A DNA stretch of 64,000 nucleotides, taken from NCBI RefSeq assembly GCF_024804185.1, contig NZ_CP101657.1, forward strand, positions 1 through 64,000, in the 5' to 3' direction. Below, in pieces: positions 1 through 8,074 of the stretch; the stretch's first letter is position 1, and each line of letters opens with the position of its first letter. A program made the position numbers and the translations under genes. The notes beneath the pieces were generated by a model. That model did no database searches. It had not been told where the DNA came from and saw nothing but the letters and a program-made list of their open reading frames with translations. The DNA comes from Wolbachia endosymbiont of Aedes albopictus (lineage in GTDB: Bacteria; Pseudomonadota; Alphaproteobacteria; Rickettsiales; Anaplasmataceae).

Positions 1-1383
1 ATGAACTTAATTAACCCTAAGGTTTCTACTATATTTTTTGACCAGATTGTTACAATGACGGATTATAATACCGCTTGGGAAAAAATCCAAAGTTGTCTTT
101 ATAATCTTTATGGAGAAGCAACATACAATAGCTGGCTAAGTTCACTTAAATTTGTTAGCAGCAGAAATGGAGAAGTCTTATTGTCTGTATCAACAAGGTT
201 TATAAAAGAGTGGATCACAGTTCATTACATGGAAAAGATATTATCATTATGGCAAAACGAGAGTGAAAGTATACGTTCTATTGATATTCAGGTCGCTGAA
301 GAAAAAAATCCAAATTCTAATGTTATACTGAAAAACAGAGAGGATAGTAATCATAGTCTTGGCTCGCCACTTGATCCAAGGTTCACTTTTGATAATTTTG
401 TAGTGGGAAAACCGAATGAATTGGCATTTACAGCAGCAAAGCGTGTGGCAGAATCTGTGGATCCGATACTAGGTAGCAATCCTTTATTTTTGTATGGCGG
501 AGTGGGGCTTGGTAAAACACATCTAATGCACGCCATAGCTTGGCATATAGTCAATTCTCCATCAGCAAAAAGAAAGGTAGTATACTTATCAGCAGAAAAG
601 TTTATGTACCAATATATTACAGCTCTACGAAGCAAAGACATTATGTTATTTAAAGAGCAATTTAGATCAGTGGATGTATTGATGGTAGATGATGTGCAAT
701 TTATCAGTGGTAAAGACAGTACACAAGAAGAATTTTTTCACACTTTCAATGCATTGATAGACCAAAATAAGCAATTGGTTATATCAGCTGATAGGTCTCC
801 TAGTGATCTTGATGGAGTGGAAGAAAGAATAAGATCACGACTCGGTTGGGGGTTGGTGGCAGATATTAATGAAACAACTTTTGAATTAAGGCTTGGTATA
901 TTGCAGGCAAAAGTGGAGCAGATGAATATGTATGTTCCGAAAGATGTCCTAGAGTTTTTAGCAAGGAACATAAAATCTAATATAAGAGAATTAGAAGGAG
1001 CATTAAATAAGGTTACCCATACCTCATTGATTGGAAGAAGTATGACGGTAGAATCAGCTAGTGAAACCCTAATCGATCTTCTTAGGTCAAATCATAGGTC
1101 GATCACAATAGAAGAAATACAAAAGAAAGTAGCTGAATTTTTCAATATAAAGGTTGCAGATATGCAATCCAATAGAAGACTTCGCAGTCTTGCAAGGCCA
1201 AGACAAATAGCTATGTATTTTGCCAAAAAATTTACGCAAAAAAGCCTACCAGATATTGGGAGAAACTTTGGTGGCAGAGACCATGCTACCGTTATACATG
1301 CAGTAAAACAAGTAGAAAATTTTATAAAGACCGACTCAAAATTTGCTGATGAAATCAATCGATTAAAAAAAATGTTTAAGTAG
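1..1383 (+). CDS. dnaA: Chromosomal replication initiator protein DnaA
   Basis: DnaA is the AAA+ ATPase that binds DnaA boxes and opens the origin. The 460-residue protein has the expected order: an N-terminal helicase-loading domain, a Walker A motif GGVGLGKTH at residues 166-174, a Walker B motif VLMVDDVQF near 226-234, and a C-terminal DNA-binding domain with the signature [12 protein letters not shown] near 424. A second in-frame ATG at position 55 (MTDYNTAW) matches the usual DnaA N-terminus better, so the first 18 residues may not be translated. The gene begins at base 1, which suggests the sequence was rotated to start here. No obvious DnaA-box cluster lies just downstream, and in Wolbachia the origin is reported elsewhere, so position 1 should not be read as oriC. 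Confidence 0.97.
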   Translation: MNLINPKVSTIFFDQIVTMTDYNTAWEKIQSCLYNLYGEATYNSWLSSLKFVSSRNGEVLLSVSTRFIKEWITVHYMEKILSLWQNESESIRSIDIQVAEEKNPNSNVILKNREDSNHSLGSPLDPRFTFDNFVVGKPNELAFTAAKRVAESVDPILGSNPLFLYGGVGLGKTHLMHAIAWHIVNSPSAKRKVVYLSAEKFMYQYITALRSKDIMLFKEQFRSVDVLMVDDVQFISGKDSTQEEFFHTFNALIDQNKQLVISADRSPSDLDGVEERIRSRLGWGLVADINETTFELRLGILQAKVEQMNMYVPKDVLEFLARNIKSNIRELEGALNKVTHTSLIGRSMTVESASETLIDLLRSNHRSITIEEIQKKVAEFFNIKVADMQSNRRLRSLARPRQIAMYFAKKFTQKSLPDIGRNFGGRDHATVIHAVKQVENFIKTDSKFADEINRLKKMFK

Positions 1384-1410
1384 CGTTTTTAAAATAGCTA
1401 ATAACAAGTC

Positions 1411-2676
1411 CTAAAATGAATCTACTATAGTTTTAATCCGTTTAAGTTTAAAATCTTCTGTTAGCTTCGCAGAATACATTTCCTTATTGTGTTGATTATA
1501 GAAGGTAAATTCCTGATCATCTAAGTTTAGTATTGCAAAGCCAAAGCCGAAAAAATTTCTAACCTCGTGTGCTAAGTAGTTTCTACCATTTGGATAGTCG
1601 AATTCTACATTTTGATAAACATGCTCTTGGTCTTGAGCGTGTAATGATGCACCGCCATTTCCAACTATAATCTGGTCTGGAACGTTATCCATTAAAAAAA
1701 TCTGGGCTATATGAATGTGGCCAGAAACTATGGTAGTAACATTGCTTGGAAATTTATCTCCAAAAGCTTCAATTTGTGTAAGATTACCATGGCTTTTTAA
1801 TGTCAAAAATTCTTTTTTTGGAGATCTCCAAAGCGGTTTATGAGTTAAAAACCACGTGGGCTTATCTTGTATCAATTTATCAAATTGCCTTTCAAAAGCA
1901 TCAATTGTGCTTTGGGTTGTAAAAATATCCTCACCGGATGAAGAGTCGAAGATAAAAAATTTCATTGGTCCAGCATCTAAGGACCAACTAGAAACGAAGT
2001 TTCCACATTTTTCAGACGAAAAGGGGTATGAATCTAGATATCTGAACCATCCTTCATAAGCTCTCTTACAACTCTCATGGTTTCCACGAACAAAAAGGAA
2101 AGGGGATTGTAATGAAATATCCTTTGCAGGCTCAAACCAATCAGCGTACCAAGCTTTTTTATTATATCCATAAATATCGCCACACTTTTTTGTATTTCTA
2201 CATTTTGTTTGTCTATAATGATAATCACCAACATGGATAATTAAATCTGGTTTATGAAGGGCGATTGAATCTAAATTTTTTTTTAAAGGCCAGCTATCTA
2301 CCGAATTACATTCCTGCTGAAATAACATATTTATTCTACAACCTGTATCACCAATAAAAGCAATTTTATTAACCTTTTCTGGTAATATAGGAACTCGTAG
2401 ATCCTCAATACTAATGTTTTTGGCACTTGTTTGTACTGTCAGTTCACAAACTGTTTCGTTATGATCACCATTGTTAATTGAGTTGCGATTCAGCATTTCT
2501 ATTTCTTTGCCATCGACATAAACAAAGGGACACATGTCATTGTCTGTAATTGCACGTATGCTTAATTTATTTTCTGGGATAACTTGAGACCATGTGTATA
2601 ATATCTGTGCATGGACGAAATGAAAGCTAGTTATAAGAGAGAGAGCTAAAAAAATAAAGATATTAGCTACATTCAT
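1411..2676 (-). CDS. Exported calcineurin-like metallophosphoesterase
   Basis: This is a predicted secreted or periplasmic phosphoesterase of the purple acid phosphatase/calcineurin-like superfamily. The 421-residue protein starts with a hydrophobic signal peptide (about residues 1-23, ending FHFVHAQ). The metal-binding blocks appear in order: IGDTG (109-112), HVGDYHYR, RGNHE and SGHIH, which together supply the Asp, Asn and His ligands of a dinuclear metal site. It is convergent with dnaA, with a 27-bp gap. The substrate cannot be read from sequence; a phosphomonoesterase acting outside the cytoplasm is the simplest view. It has no operon partners. Confidence 0.85.
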   Translation of the reverse strand: MNVANIFIFLALSLITSFHFVHAQILYTWSQVIPENKLSIRAITDNDMCPFVYVDGKEIEMLNRNSINNGDHNETVCELTVQTSAKNISIEDLRVPILPEKVNKIAFIGDTGCRINMLFQQECNSVDSWPLKKNLDSIALHKPDLIIHVGDYHYRQTKCRNTKKCGDIYGYNKKAWYADWFEPAKDISLQSPFLFVRGNHESCKRAYEGWFRYLDSYPFSSEKCGNFVSSWSLDAGPMKFFIFDSSSGEDIFTTQSTIDAFERQFDKLIQDKPTWFLTHKPLWRSPKKEFLTLKSHGNLTQIEAFGDKFPSNVTTIVSGHIHIAQIFLMDNVPDQIIVGNGGASLHAQDQEHVYQNVEFDYPNGRNYLAHEVRNFFGFGFAILNLDDQEFTFYNQHNKEMYSAKLTEDFKLKRIKTIVDSF

Positions 2677-2774
2677 TTGTGTAAAAACCTAAGTTAAAAA
2701 TTAAAGGTTATCTTAAATGGTTAAAATTTATAATCAAATTATACAAGTAATTTCTAGATTATTCTAGTATCAGA

Positions 2775-2803
2775 TTGACACTCTAGATGAAAAATTCTAA
2801 AAT
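2775..2803 (+). promoter_or_regulatory. Near-consensus sigma70 promoter upstream of tRNA-Leu/ribA-vir
   Basis: TTGACA (2775-2780), a 17-bp spacer and TAAAAT (2798-2803) form an almost ideal housekeeping promoter. A start near 2810 would lie about 37 bases before tRNA-Leu(GAG), and transcription could continue into ribA and the vir genes, because no terminator-like hairpin is visible between the tRNA and ribA. The motif is seen; its activity is inferred. Confidence 0.7.
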
Positions 2804-2846
2804 GATTAAATAATTTAAAATAATTATATAAAAACTAGAATATAGT

Positions 2847-2934
2847 GCGGCCGTGGTGGAATTGGTAGACACGCAGCGTTGAGGTCGCTGTGGCTCATAA
2901 GGCCTTGGAAGTTCGAGTCTTCTCGGCCGCACCA
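2847..2934 (+). tRNA. tRNA-Leu (anticodon GAG)
   Basis: This is a class II tRNA with a complete cloverleaf. The acceptor arms GCGGCCG (2847-2853) and CGGCCGC (2924-2930) pair fully. The anticodon stem CAGCG/CGCTG encloses the loop TTGAGGT, giving anticodon GAG. A variable arm and the T-arm GTTCGAGTC follow. The discriminator A is followed by an encoded CCA (2932-2934). Confidence 0.96.
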
Positions 2935-2965
2935 GTTTTTTTATCGCTGTTTAGTATGGGTAAAA

Positions 2966-4048
2966 ATGTTTATAGGAAATCAAAGTAGCAATAAGGTAGA
3001 AAGGGCTATTAGCGAAGTCAGGCGCGGCCGGCCAATTGTAATATATGATGAAAGTAATTACCTATTGCTTGCTGCTGCTGAGGTTTTAGAAAGAGATTTG
3101 TTTAATCAATACAAGCTTATATCAAGCAATGTATATGTTACTTTAACTTCAAGTAAGGTAGAATACATATCTCAGAATAAAGAACATAGCAGCAAACGTC
3201 TGTTGATAAGCAATTTTGATGAACTGCTCCATTTAATAAACTGTTCAAAGGAAGATAGCATAAAAGAGTTGCAATGCTCAAAGACAATAGATGAATATGC
3301 TGTTGCCTTGCTTAAGTTCTCAGAATTATTGCCATACGCGTTAGTAGCTGATATGACTTTTGAGAATAAGCATGAAATGCGAAATTGGTGTAAAGAAAAT
3401 GACATTATTGTACTAGATACGTTACTCGTAAATGATTTTCAACAAAATCAGAGTGTGTATGAAGTGTGCAAAACATCATTATTTTTAAAACAGACTCAAG
3501 AAGTAGATATCATATCTTATAGAACAGAAAGTGGTGGAAGAGAACATCATGCAATTATCATTGGCAATCCAGATAAAGATGACGAACCATTAGTAAGAAT
3601 TCATTCTTCGTGCTATACGGGTGACTTGTTAGATAGCTTATCATGCGATTGCAGAAGTCAATTACATCAAGCAATTCAAATGATAGCTGACTCTGGAAGT
3701 GGTATTATATTGTATTTGATGCAAGATGGAAGAGGCATTGGTTTAACTAATAAGTTAAGAGCGTACAGTGTGCAAAGAGGACATAATCTTGATACTGTTG
3801 ATGCAAACAGAATATTAGGTTTTGAAGATGATGAAAGGAGTTTTGCTGTTGCAGCTAAAATGCTTAAGAAATTGAACATTAACAAAATCCAATTACTTAC
3901 AAACAATAATAGGAAATTGTCAGAATTGGAAAGTAGTGGTATAGGAGTTACAAAGTGTCTACCACTTATTGTGGAACGTAATAAATATAACGATTCGTAT
4001 ATGGAGACAAAGTTTGGTAAGCTAGGCCATAAGTTAAGAGTTTTTTAG
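2966..4048 (+). CDS. ribA: GTP cyclohydrolase II with degenerate RibB-like N-terminal domain
   Basis: The C-terminal half is a GTP cyclohydrolase II, the first committed enzyme of riboflavin synthesis. Zinc ligands C216, C227 and C229 lie in the motif CYTGDLLDSLSCDC, followed by the nucleotide and catalytic block QDGRGIGLTNKLRAY. The first ~190 residues look like a DHBP synthase (RibB) domain, but the acidic catalytic block (DxExRENE type) is not recognisable, so only the RibA activity is supported. I start at ATG 2966 (MFIGNQSSNK), because the frame open further upstream runs through the tRNA. Length is 360 residues. The gene sits 72 bp before virB8 and, as in other Wolbachia, probably heads the T4SS operon. 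Confidence 0.93.
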   Translation: MFIGNQSSNKVERAISEVRRGRPIVIYDESNYLLLAAAEVLERDLFNQYKLISSNVYVTLTSSKVEYISQNKEHSSKRLLISNFDELLHLINCSKEDSIKELQCSKTIDEYAVALLKFSELLPYALVADMTFENKHEMRNWCKENDIIVLDTLLVNDFQQNQSVYEVCKTSLFLKQTQEVDIISYRTESGGREHHAIIIGNPDKDDEPLVRIHSSCYTGDLLDSLSCDCRSQLHQAIQMIADSGSGIILYLMQDGRGIGLTNKLRAYSVQRGHNLDTVDANRILGFEDDERSFAVAAKMLKKLNINKIQLLTNNNRKLSELESSGIGVTKCLPLIVERNKYNDSYMETKFGKLGHKLRVF

Positions 4049-4120
4049 CTTTTTTGTTGTAACTACTTTGTTAATTTACTATGTTTTTTAACACAAGTTA
4101 AGATTTTTAGGAATACTAGA

Positions 4121-4801
4121 ATGCTAAGATTTTTTAAGCGAGAAAAAAATACTGAATCCTTAGATAAGGATATAGATTGGAATTCAAACCGCTACAGCAC
4201 AGTTGTTGCTCAAAGGAATATTCTACTTTTATTTGCATTAATATTATTAGCAACGATCTCTATCAGCATATTAGTCATATTTAAAATTAGCACAAGTAGC
4301 ACTATTGAGCCATTTGTTATAGAAATTGACAAGAAATCAGGAATAGTACAATTGGTTGATCCTGTCACAGTAAAGCAGTATTCTGCAGATGAAGCGCTAA
4401 ACGAATATTTTATTTCAGAGTATATAAAAGCAAGGGAGGTTTTTGATCCATATCATTATAATTATAACTATTATACAAAGGTGAGGTTGTTTTCCTCATC
4501 TAATGTGTATAATGAATTTAGAAATTACATAGGATCGCAGAATATGGATGATCTTTTTAATTTATACTCAGATACCAAAAGTAAATTTAAAATTCGTTCA
4601 ATTCAAAAATTGGGTAACGATGCTCTTCAGGTGAGGTTTTTTGTGGAATTTACACGGAAAGATGGAAGTTCCACAAGAAAAAATAAGATAGTTATTATGT
4701 CATATAGATATGCATCGCTTGAAATGAATGATCAGCAAAGATATATTAACCCATTAGGATTTCAAGTTATTTTATATAGAGTAGATGATGAATATGTATA
4801 G
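4121..4801 (+). CDS. virB8: Type IV secretion inner-membrane protein VirB8
   Basis: VirB8 is a bitopic inner-membrane assembly factor of the T4SS that contacts VirB9 and VirB10 in the periplasm. The 226-residue protein has a short cytoplasmic N-terminus, one transmembrane helix (about residues 30-56, rich in I/L/V/A) and a periplasmic NTF2-like domain containing the family-like stretch near YYTKVRLFSSSNVYNEF. The 3' end overlaps virB9 by 17 bp, suggesting translational coupling. It belongs to the ribA-virB8-D4-wspB cluster. Confidence 0.93.
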   Translation: MLRFFKREKNTESLDKDIDWNSNRYSTVVAQRNILLLFALILLATISISILVIFKISTSSTIEPFVIEIDKKSGIVQLVDPVTVKQYSADEALNEYFISEYIKAREVFDPYHYNYNYYTKVRLFSSSNVYNEFRNYIGSQNMDDLFNLYSDTKSKFKIRSIQKLGNDALQVRFFVEFTRKDGSSTRKNKIVIMSYRYASLEMNDQQRYINPLGFQVILYRVDDEYV

Positions 4802-5588
4802 GATATTATTAGTTTTAGCTTTACTTGTAAGTAGCAATTTAAACGCATCCATTAATTATAATGAGCCTATTTCTGTAGATAGTAGAATAAAGACTTTTGT
4901 GTATAGCCCTAATGAAGTATTTACGGTGGTTTTTAGTCAAGGTTACTATTCTTATATTGAATTTGCAGAAGGAGAAAAAGTTAAAAATATCGCTGTTGGT
5001 GATGCATCAAGTTGGAAAATTAATCCTTATGACAATAAATTGCTTATCATGCCATTTGAAGTTAGTAGCCGCACTAACATGATTATTACGACAACTAAAA
5101 AAAGAAATTACATTTTTGATTTAATCTCAAGGCCAAATTACGATAAATACCCAGATACTGATGCTAAGAAAGTGGGTCACGATTATTCTGCTGAAAAGGA
5201 TATATCTTACGTAGTACGTTTTTATTATCCTCAAGAAGAAGGTGAATTTGATGTTGATTTAGATGAGGTTTCTTTACCTACTCAAATGCAATATACTACA
5301 GACAAGCCAGAAAAAATAATACAAGAAAATGATACGAAGTACAATTATACATATATTGATGAAGGTGGTAATGCGGATATAGTTCCAATTGAGCTATTTG
5401 ATGATGGTTATTTAACCTATTTAAAATTTAGAAATAATAATAGAATACCTCAGATTTTTGTAGAAGAGGAGGATAAACCTTGTAAAAGGCTGTTATTTGA
5501 TGATTATGTTATAATAAAAGGAGTACATAAAAAGCTATTTATGCGTTATGAAGATGGTGAAGTTGAAATTATAAATAGGTCACTTTAG
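4785..5588 (+). CDS. virB9: Type IV secretion outer-membrane core protein VirB9
   Basis: VirB9 forms the periplasmic/outer-membrane ring of the T4SS with VirB7 and VirB10. The 267-residue product begins with a signal peptide (MYRILLVLALLVSSNLNAS), followed by the N-terminal VirB9 beta domain. An acidic linker follows, then a C-terminal beta domain containing KRLLFDDYVIIKGVHKKL. Start codons at 4785, 4788 and 4794 all lie inside virB8; the one nearest the signal peptide (4794) is plausible. No virB7-like lipoprotein gene is seen next to it. Confidence 0.92.
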   Translation: MMNMYRILLVLALLVSSNLNASINYNEPISVDSRIKTFVYSPNEVFTVVFSQGYYSYIEFAEGEKVKNIAVGDASSWKINPYDNKLLIMPFEVSSRTNMIITTTKKRNYIFDLISRPNYDKYPDTDAKKVGHDYSAEKDISYVVRFYYPQEEGEFDVDLDEVSLPTQMQYTTDKPEKIIQENDTKYNYTYIDEGGNADIVPIELFDDGYLTYLKFRNNNRIPQIFVEEEDKPCKRLLFDDYVIIKGVHKKLFMRYEDGEVEIINRSL

Positions 5589-5604
5589 CTGTGGTATATG
5601 CAAT

Positions 5605-7050
5605 ATGAATAAAGAAAGGCGTAACAATTCAGAAGATGAATCAGAAATAGAGAACAAGGTAGTAACAGTTGGCTCTAATCAAGGTCATAGGGCATTGATG
5701 GTCATTATTTTAGTGCTTCTGATTGGTGGAGTGTATTATCTCTATTTTAGTCCTTCTCATAAAGAGGGTTCAGAAGTTATTAAAGAGGAAACAAAGCAAA
5801 ATGTTCAAGAATTGAAGGGAAAGTTGGAACAAGTTCCAGATAATGTAATGGTTCCTGAAAGAATAATAACTGATCCCTTACCACCCTTACCTCCTCTTCC
5901 TACACCGCCAATCATACCAGAAATAAAACAAATTAGAAAAGAAGAAGAGAAACCAAAAGAAACTCCTGTGTCAAATATACCTATTTTGCCAAAGCAAAAT
6001 TTTCCTTCTAGTAATATTATGGGCAATTTACCTACCTCATTTCCTACAATAGGGGGTGGCGGTTATCCTAGAGACAGACGTAGTGTACAAATGTTAACAA
6101 TTTCAAGTGATGGTGGAGAAAACAAGGCTGCTGATGCTATTTTATCTGACACTTCAGCACAATCGAGCAAAGCTACCAGAGTAGGAAAGCTTGGTTTAAT
6201 GGTTACTCAAGGTAAAATTATTGATGCCGTTCTTGAAACTGCAATAAGCTCTGATCTGCAAGGAATGCTGCGTGCTATGGTGAGTAGAGATGTTTATGCA
6301 GAAACTGGTGATACAGTTTTAATACCTAAAGGCTCAAGATTGATAGGCAGTTATTCATTTGACTCGAATGTCGCAAGAGCTCGTGTAAATATAAATTGGA
6401 ACAGAGTGATTCTGCCACATGGAATAGATATTGCTATCTCATCACTTGGTATTGATGAGCTTGGTAGAGCAGGGATAGCAGGAATGGTTGATAATAAAAT
6501 AGTAAGTGTATTATTCTCTTCAGTTGCACTTGCTGGTGTTTCAATTGGTTCAGCTGTTATAGGGCAAAAAGCTTCTAATCTTGTTAACGAATCAACCGTT
6601 ATGGGCATGGTGAGATTTATTACTGCAACTGAAATAGATCTTTCCTCACTCAAAGATGTTATTAAATTAGAAGGAGAAGGGGAAATATCTAGTGACAAAT
6701 GGAAACTTGGTCTTAGAGCTATTGGAAAAATTCGGAACGCTAAAAATGAGCAGGATTTGCTGAAAATAATGAAAAAGGAAATAGCAAAAGCACTAAGCAT
6801 TAATGAGGGTAATGTGAATATAAGCCTAGAAGATGTAAATCAACTATTACAACAATTTCAAAGAGAAAGCAAGTCTGTTTATGAAGAAGCAATAGGGAAG
6901 TCAATCAATGATTTTTCTAAAGATATGCGAGATATAGTTAACAAACATACAGATAAAGAACCAACTGTTTATGTTGATCAAGGCACCGCATTGAAAGTAT
7001 TTGTTAACCAAGATATAGTATTCCCTCCACAGGCAATATTAAATCAATGA
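5605..7050 (+). CDS. virB10: Type IV secretion channel protein VirB10
   Basis: VirB10 spans the envelope and transmits energy from the inner-membrane ATPases to the outer-membrane core. The 481-residue protein shows a charged cytoplasmic N-terminus, one TM helix (about residues 28-48, ALMVIILVLLIGGVYYLYF) and a proline-rich rod (about 90-106, with three PLPP-like units). The C-terminal VirB10/TrbI beta-barrel domain contains GLMVTQGKIIDAVLET and LIPKGSRLIGSY. The segment around residues 350-450 looks like a helical insertion before the final strands (TVYVDQGTALKVFVNQDI), making it longer than many VirB10s. It is separated from virB9 by 16 bp and from virB11 by 1 bp. Confidence 0.93.
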   Translation: MNKERRNNSEDESEIENKVVTVGSNQGHRALMVIILVLLIGGVYYLYFSPSHKEGSEVIKEETKQNVQELKGKLEQVPDNVMVPERIITDPLPPLPPLPTPPIIPEIKQIRKEEEKPKETPVSNIPILPKQNFPSSNIMGNLPTSFPTIGGGGYPRDRRSVQMLTISSDGGENKAADAILSDTSAQSSKATRVGKLGLMVTQGKIIDAVLETAISSDLQGMLRAMVSRDVYAETGDTVLIPKGSRLIGSYSFDSNVARARVNINWNRVILPHGIDIAISSLGIDELGRAGIAGMVDNKIVSVLFSSVALAGVSIGSAVIGQKASNLVNESTVMGMVRFITATEIDLSSLKDVIKLEGEGEISSDKWKLGLRAIGKIRNAKNEQDLLKIMKKEIAKALSINEGNVNISLEDVNQLLQQFQRESKSVYEEAIGKSINDFSKDMRDIVNKHTDKEPTVYVDQGTALKVFVNQDIVFPPQAILNQ

Positions 7051-7051
7051 A

Positions 7052-8044
7052 ATGAATTATGCTGCACTTGATACATATTTGGAGCCATTACAAGGCATAT
7101 TTCAAGAAGAAGGCGTAAATGAAATATCAATAAATAAGCCAAAGGAAGTATGGATTGAAAATCGCGGTGAAATAAGATGTGAAAAGTTAGAAATATTTGA
7201 CCTTAGCCATTTAAAATCTCTTGGCAGATTGATTGCTCAAGCTAAAGAACAAAAACTTAGCGAAGAAGCACCGTTACTTTCGGCAACATTACCAAATGGT
7301 TATCGTATACAGATAGTATTTCCACCAGCATGTGAACCTGATAAAGTAGTCATGTCGATTCGTAAGCCTTCTAGCATGCAATTAGCACTCGATGATTACG
7401 AAAAAATGGGGGCTTTTTCTGAAACTGTTACAGAAGCAACTGATAATCCAGTTGACCGTCATTTGGATTTACTATTAAGGCAAAAAAAAATAAAAGAGTT
7501 TTTAGAATACGCTGTAATAAGTAAGAAAAATATTATAATTAGCGGTGGAACTTCCACTGGTAAGACTACTTTTACTAATGCTACTTTGCGTGCTATTCCA
7601 ACTGAGGAAAGAATTATTACTGTTGAGGATGCAAGGGAAATCGTTTTGAACGAACATCCCAATAAAGTCCATCTAATTGCCTCTAAAGGAGGGCAGGGCA
7701 GAGCAAAAGTAACCACTCAAGATTTGATAGAGGCGTGCTTACGTTTAAGGCCAGACAGAATAATAGTTGGTGAGCTCCGTGGAGCGGAAGCTTTTAGTTT
7801 TCTTAGGGCGATAAATACTGGTCATCCTGGATCAATATCAACTCTTCATGCGGATAGTCCAACAATGGCCCTTGAGCAAATAAAATTGATGGTTATGCAG
7901 GCAAATCTTGGCATTCCTCCAGACCAAATTATACCATACATTAGAAATGTGATTGATATTGTTATTCAGCTAAAAAGAACCAGTGGGGGCAAAAGAAGCA
8001 TTTCTGAGATATTATTTACTAGATCTGCGAGCGAAAATGCTTAA
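7052..8044 (+). CDS. virB11: Type IV secretion ATPase VirB11
   Basis: VirB11 is a hexameric traffic ATPase that powers substrate transfer and pilus dynamics at the cytoplasmic face. In the 330-residue protein the Walker A motif GGTSTGKTT lies at residues 165-173. The Asp box follows (ERIITVEDAREI). The Walker B region RPDRIIVGELRGAEAF and the His box GHPGSISTLHAD come next. The gene starts 1 bp after the virB10 stop, so translation is probably coupled. Confidence 0.96.
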   Translation: MNYAALDTYLEPLQGIFQEEGVNEISINKPKEVWIENRGEIRCEKLEIFDLSHLKSLGRLIAQAKEQKLSEEAPLLSATLPNGYRIQIVFPPACEPDKVVMSIRKPSSMQLALDDYEKMGAFSETVTEATDNPVDRHLDLLLRQKKIKEFLEYAVISKKNIIISGGTSTGKTTFTNATLRAIPTEERIITVEDAREIVLNEHPNKVHLIASKGGQGRAKVTTQDLIEACLRLRPDRIIVGELRGAEAFSFLRAINTGHPGSISTLHADSPTMALEQIKLMVMQANLGIPPDQIIPYIRNVIDIVIQLKRTSGGKRSISEILFTRSASENA

Positions 8045-8074
8045 ATTTATACATAAGTTAAAAAAGAGTAGTTT

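Noticed and set aside
1-300. Replication origin at dnaA
   Set aside because: No cluster of DnaA boxes or AT-rich unwinding element is visible at this edge, and the Wolbachia origin is reported away from dnaA. Base 1 probably reflects a numbering convention.
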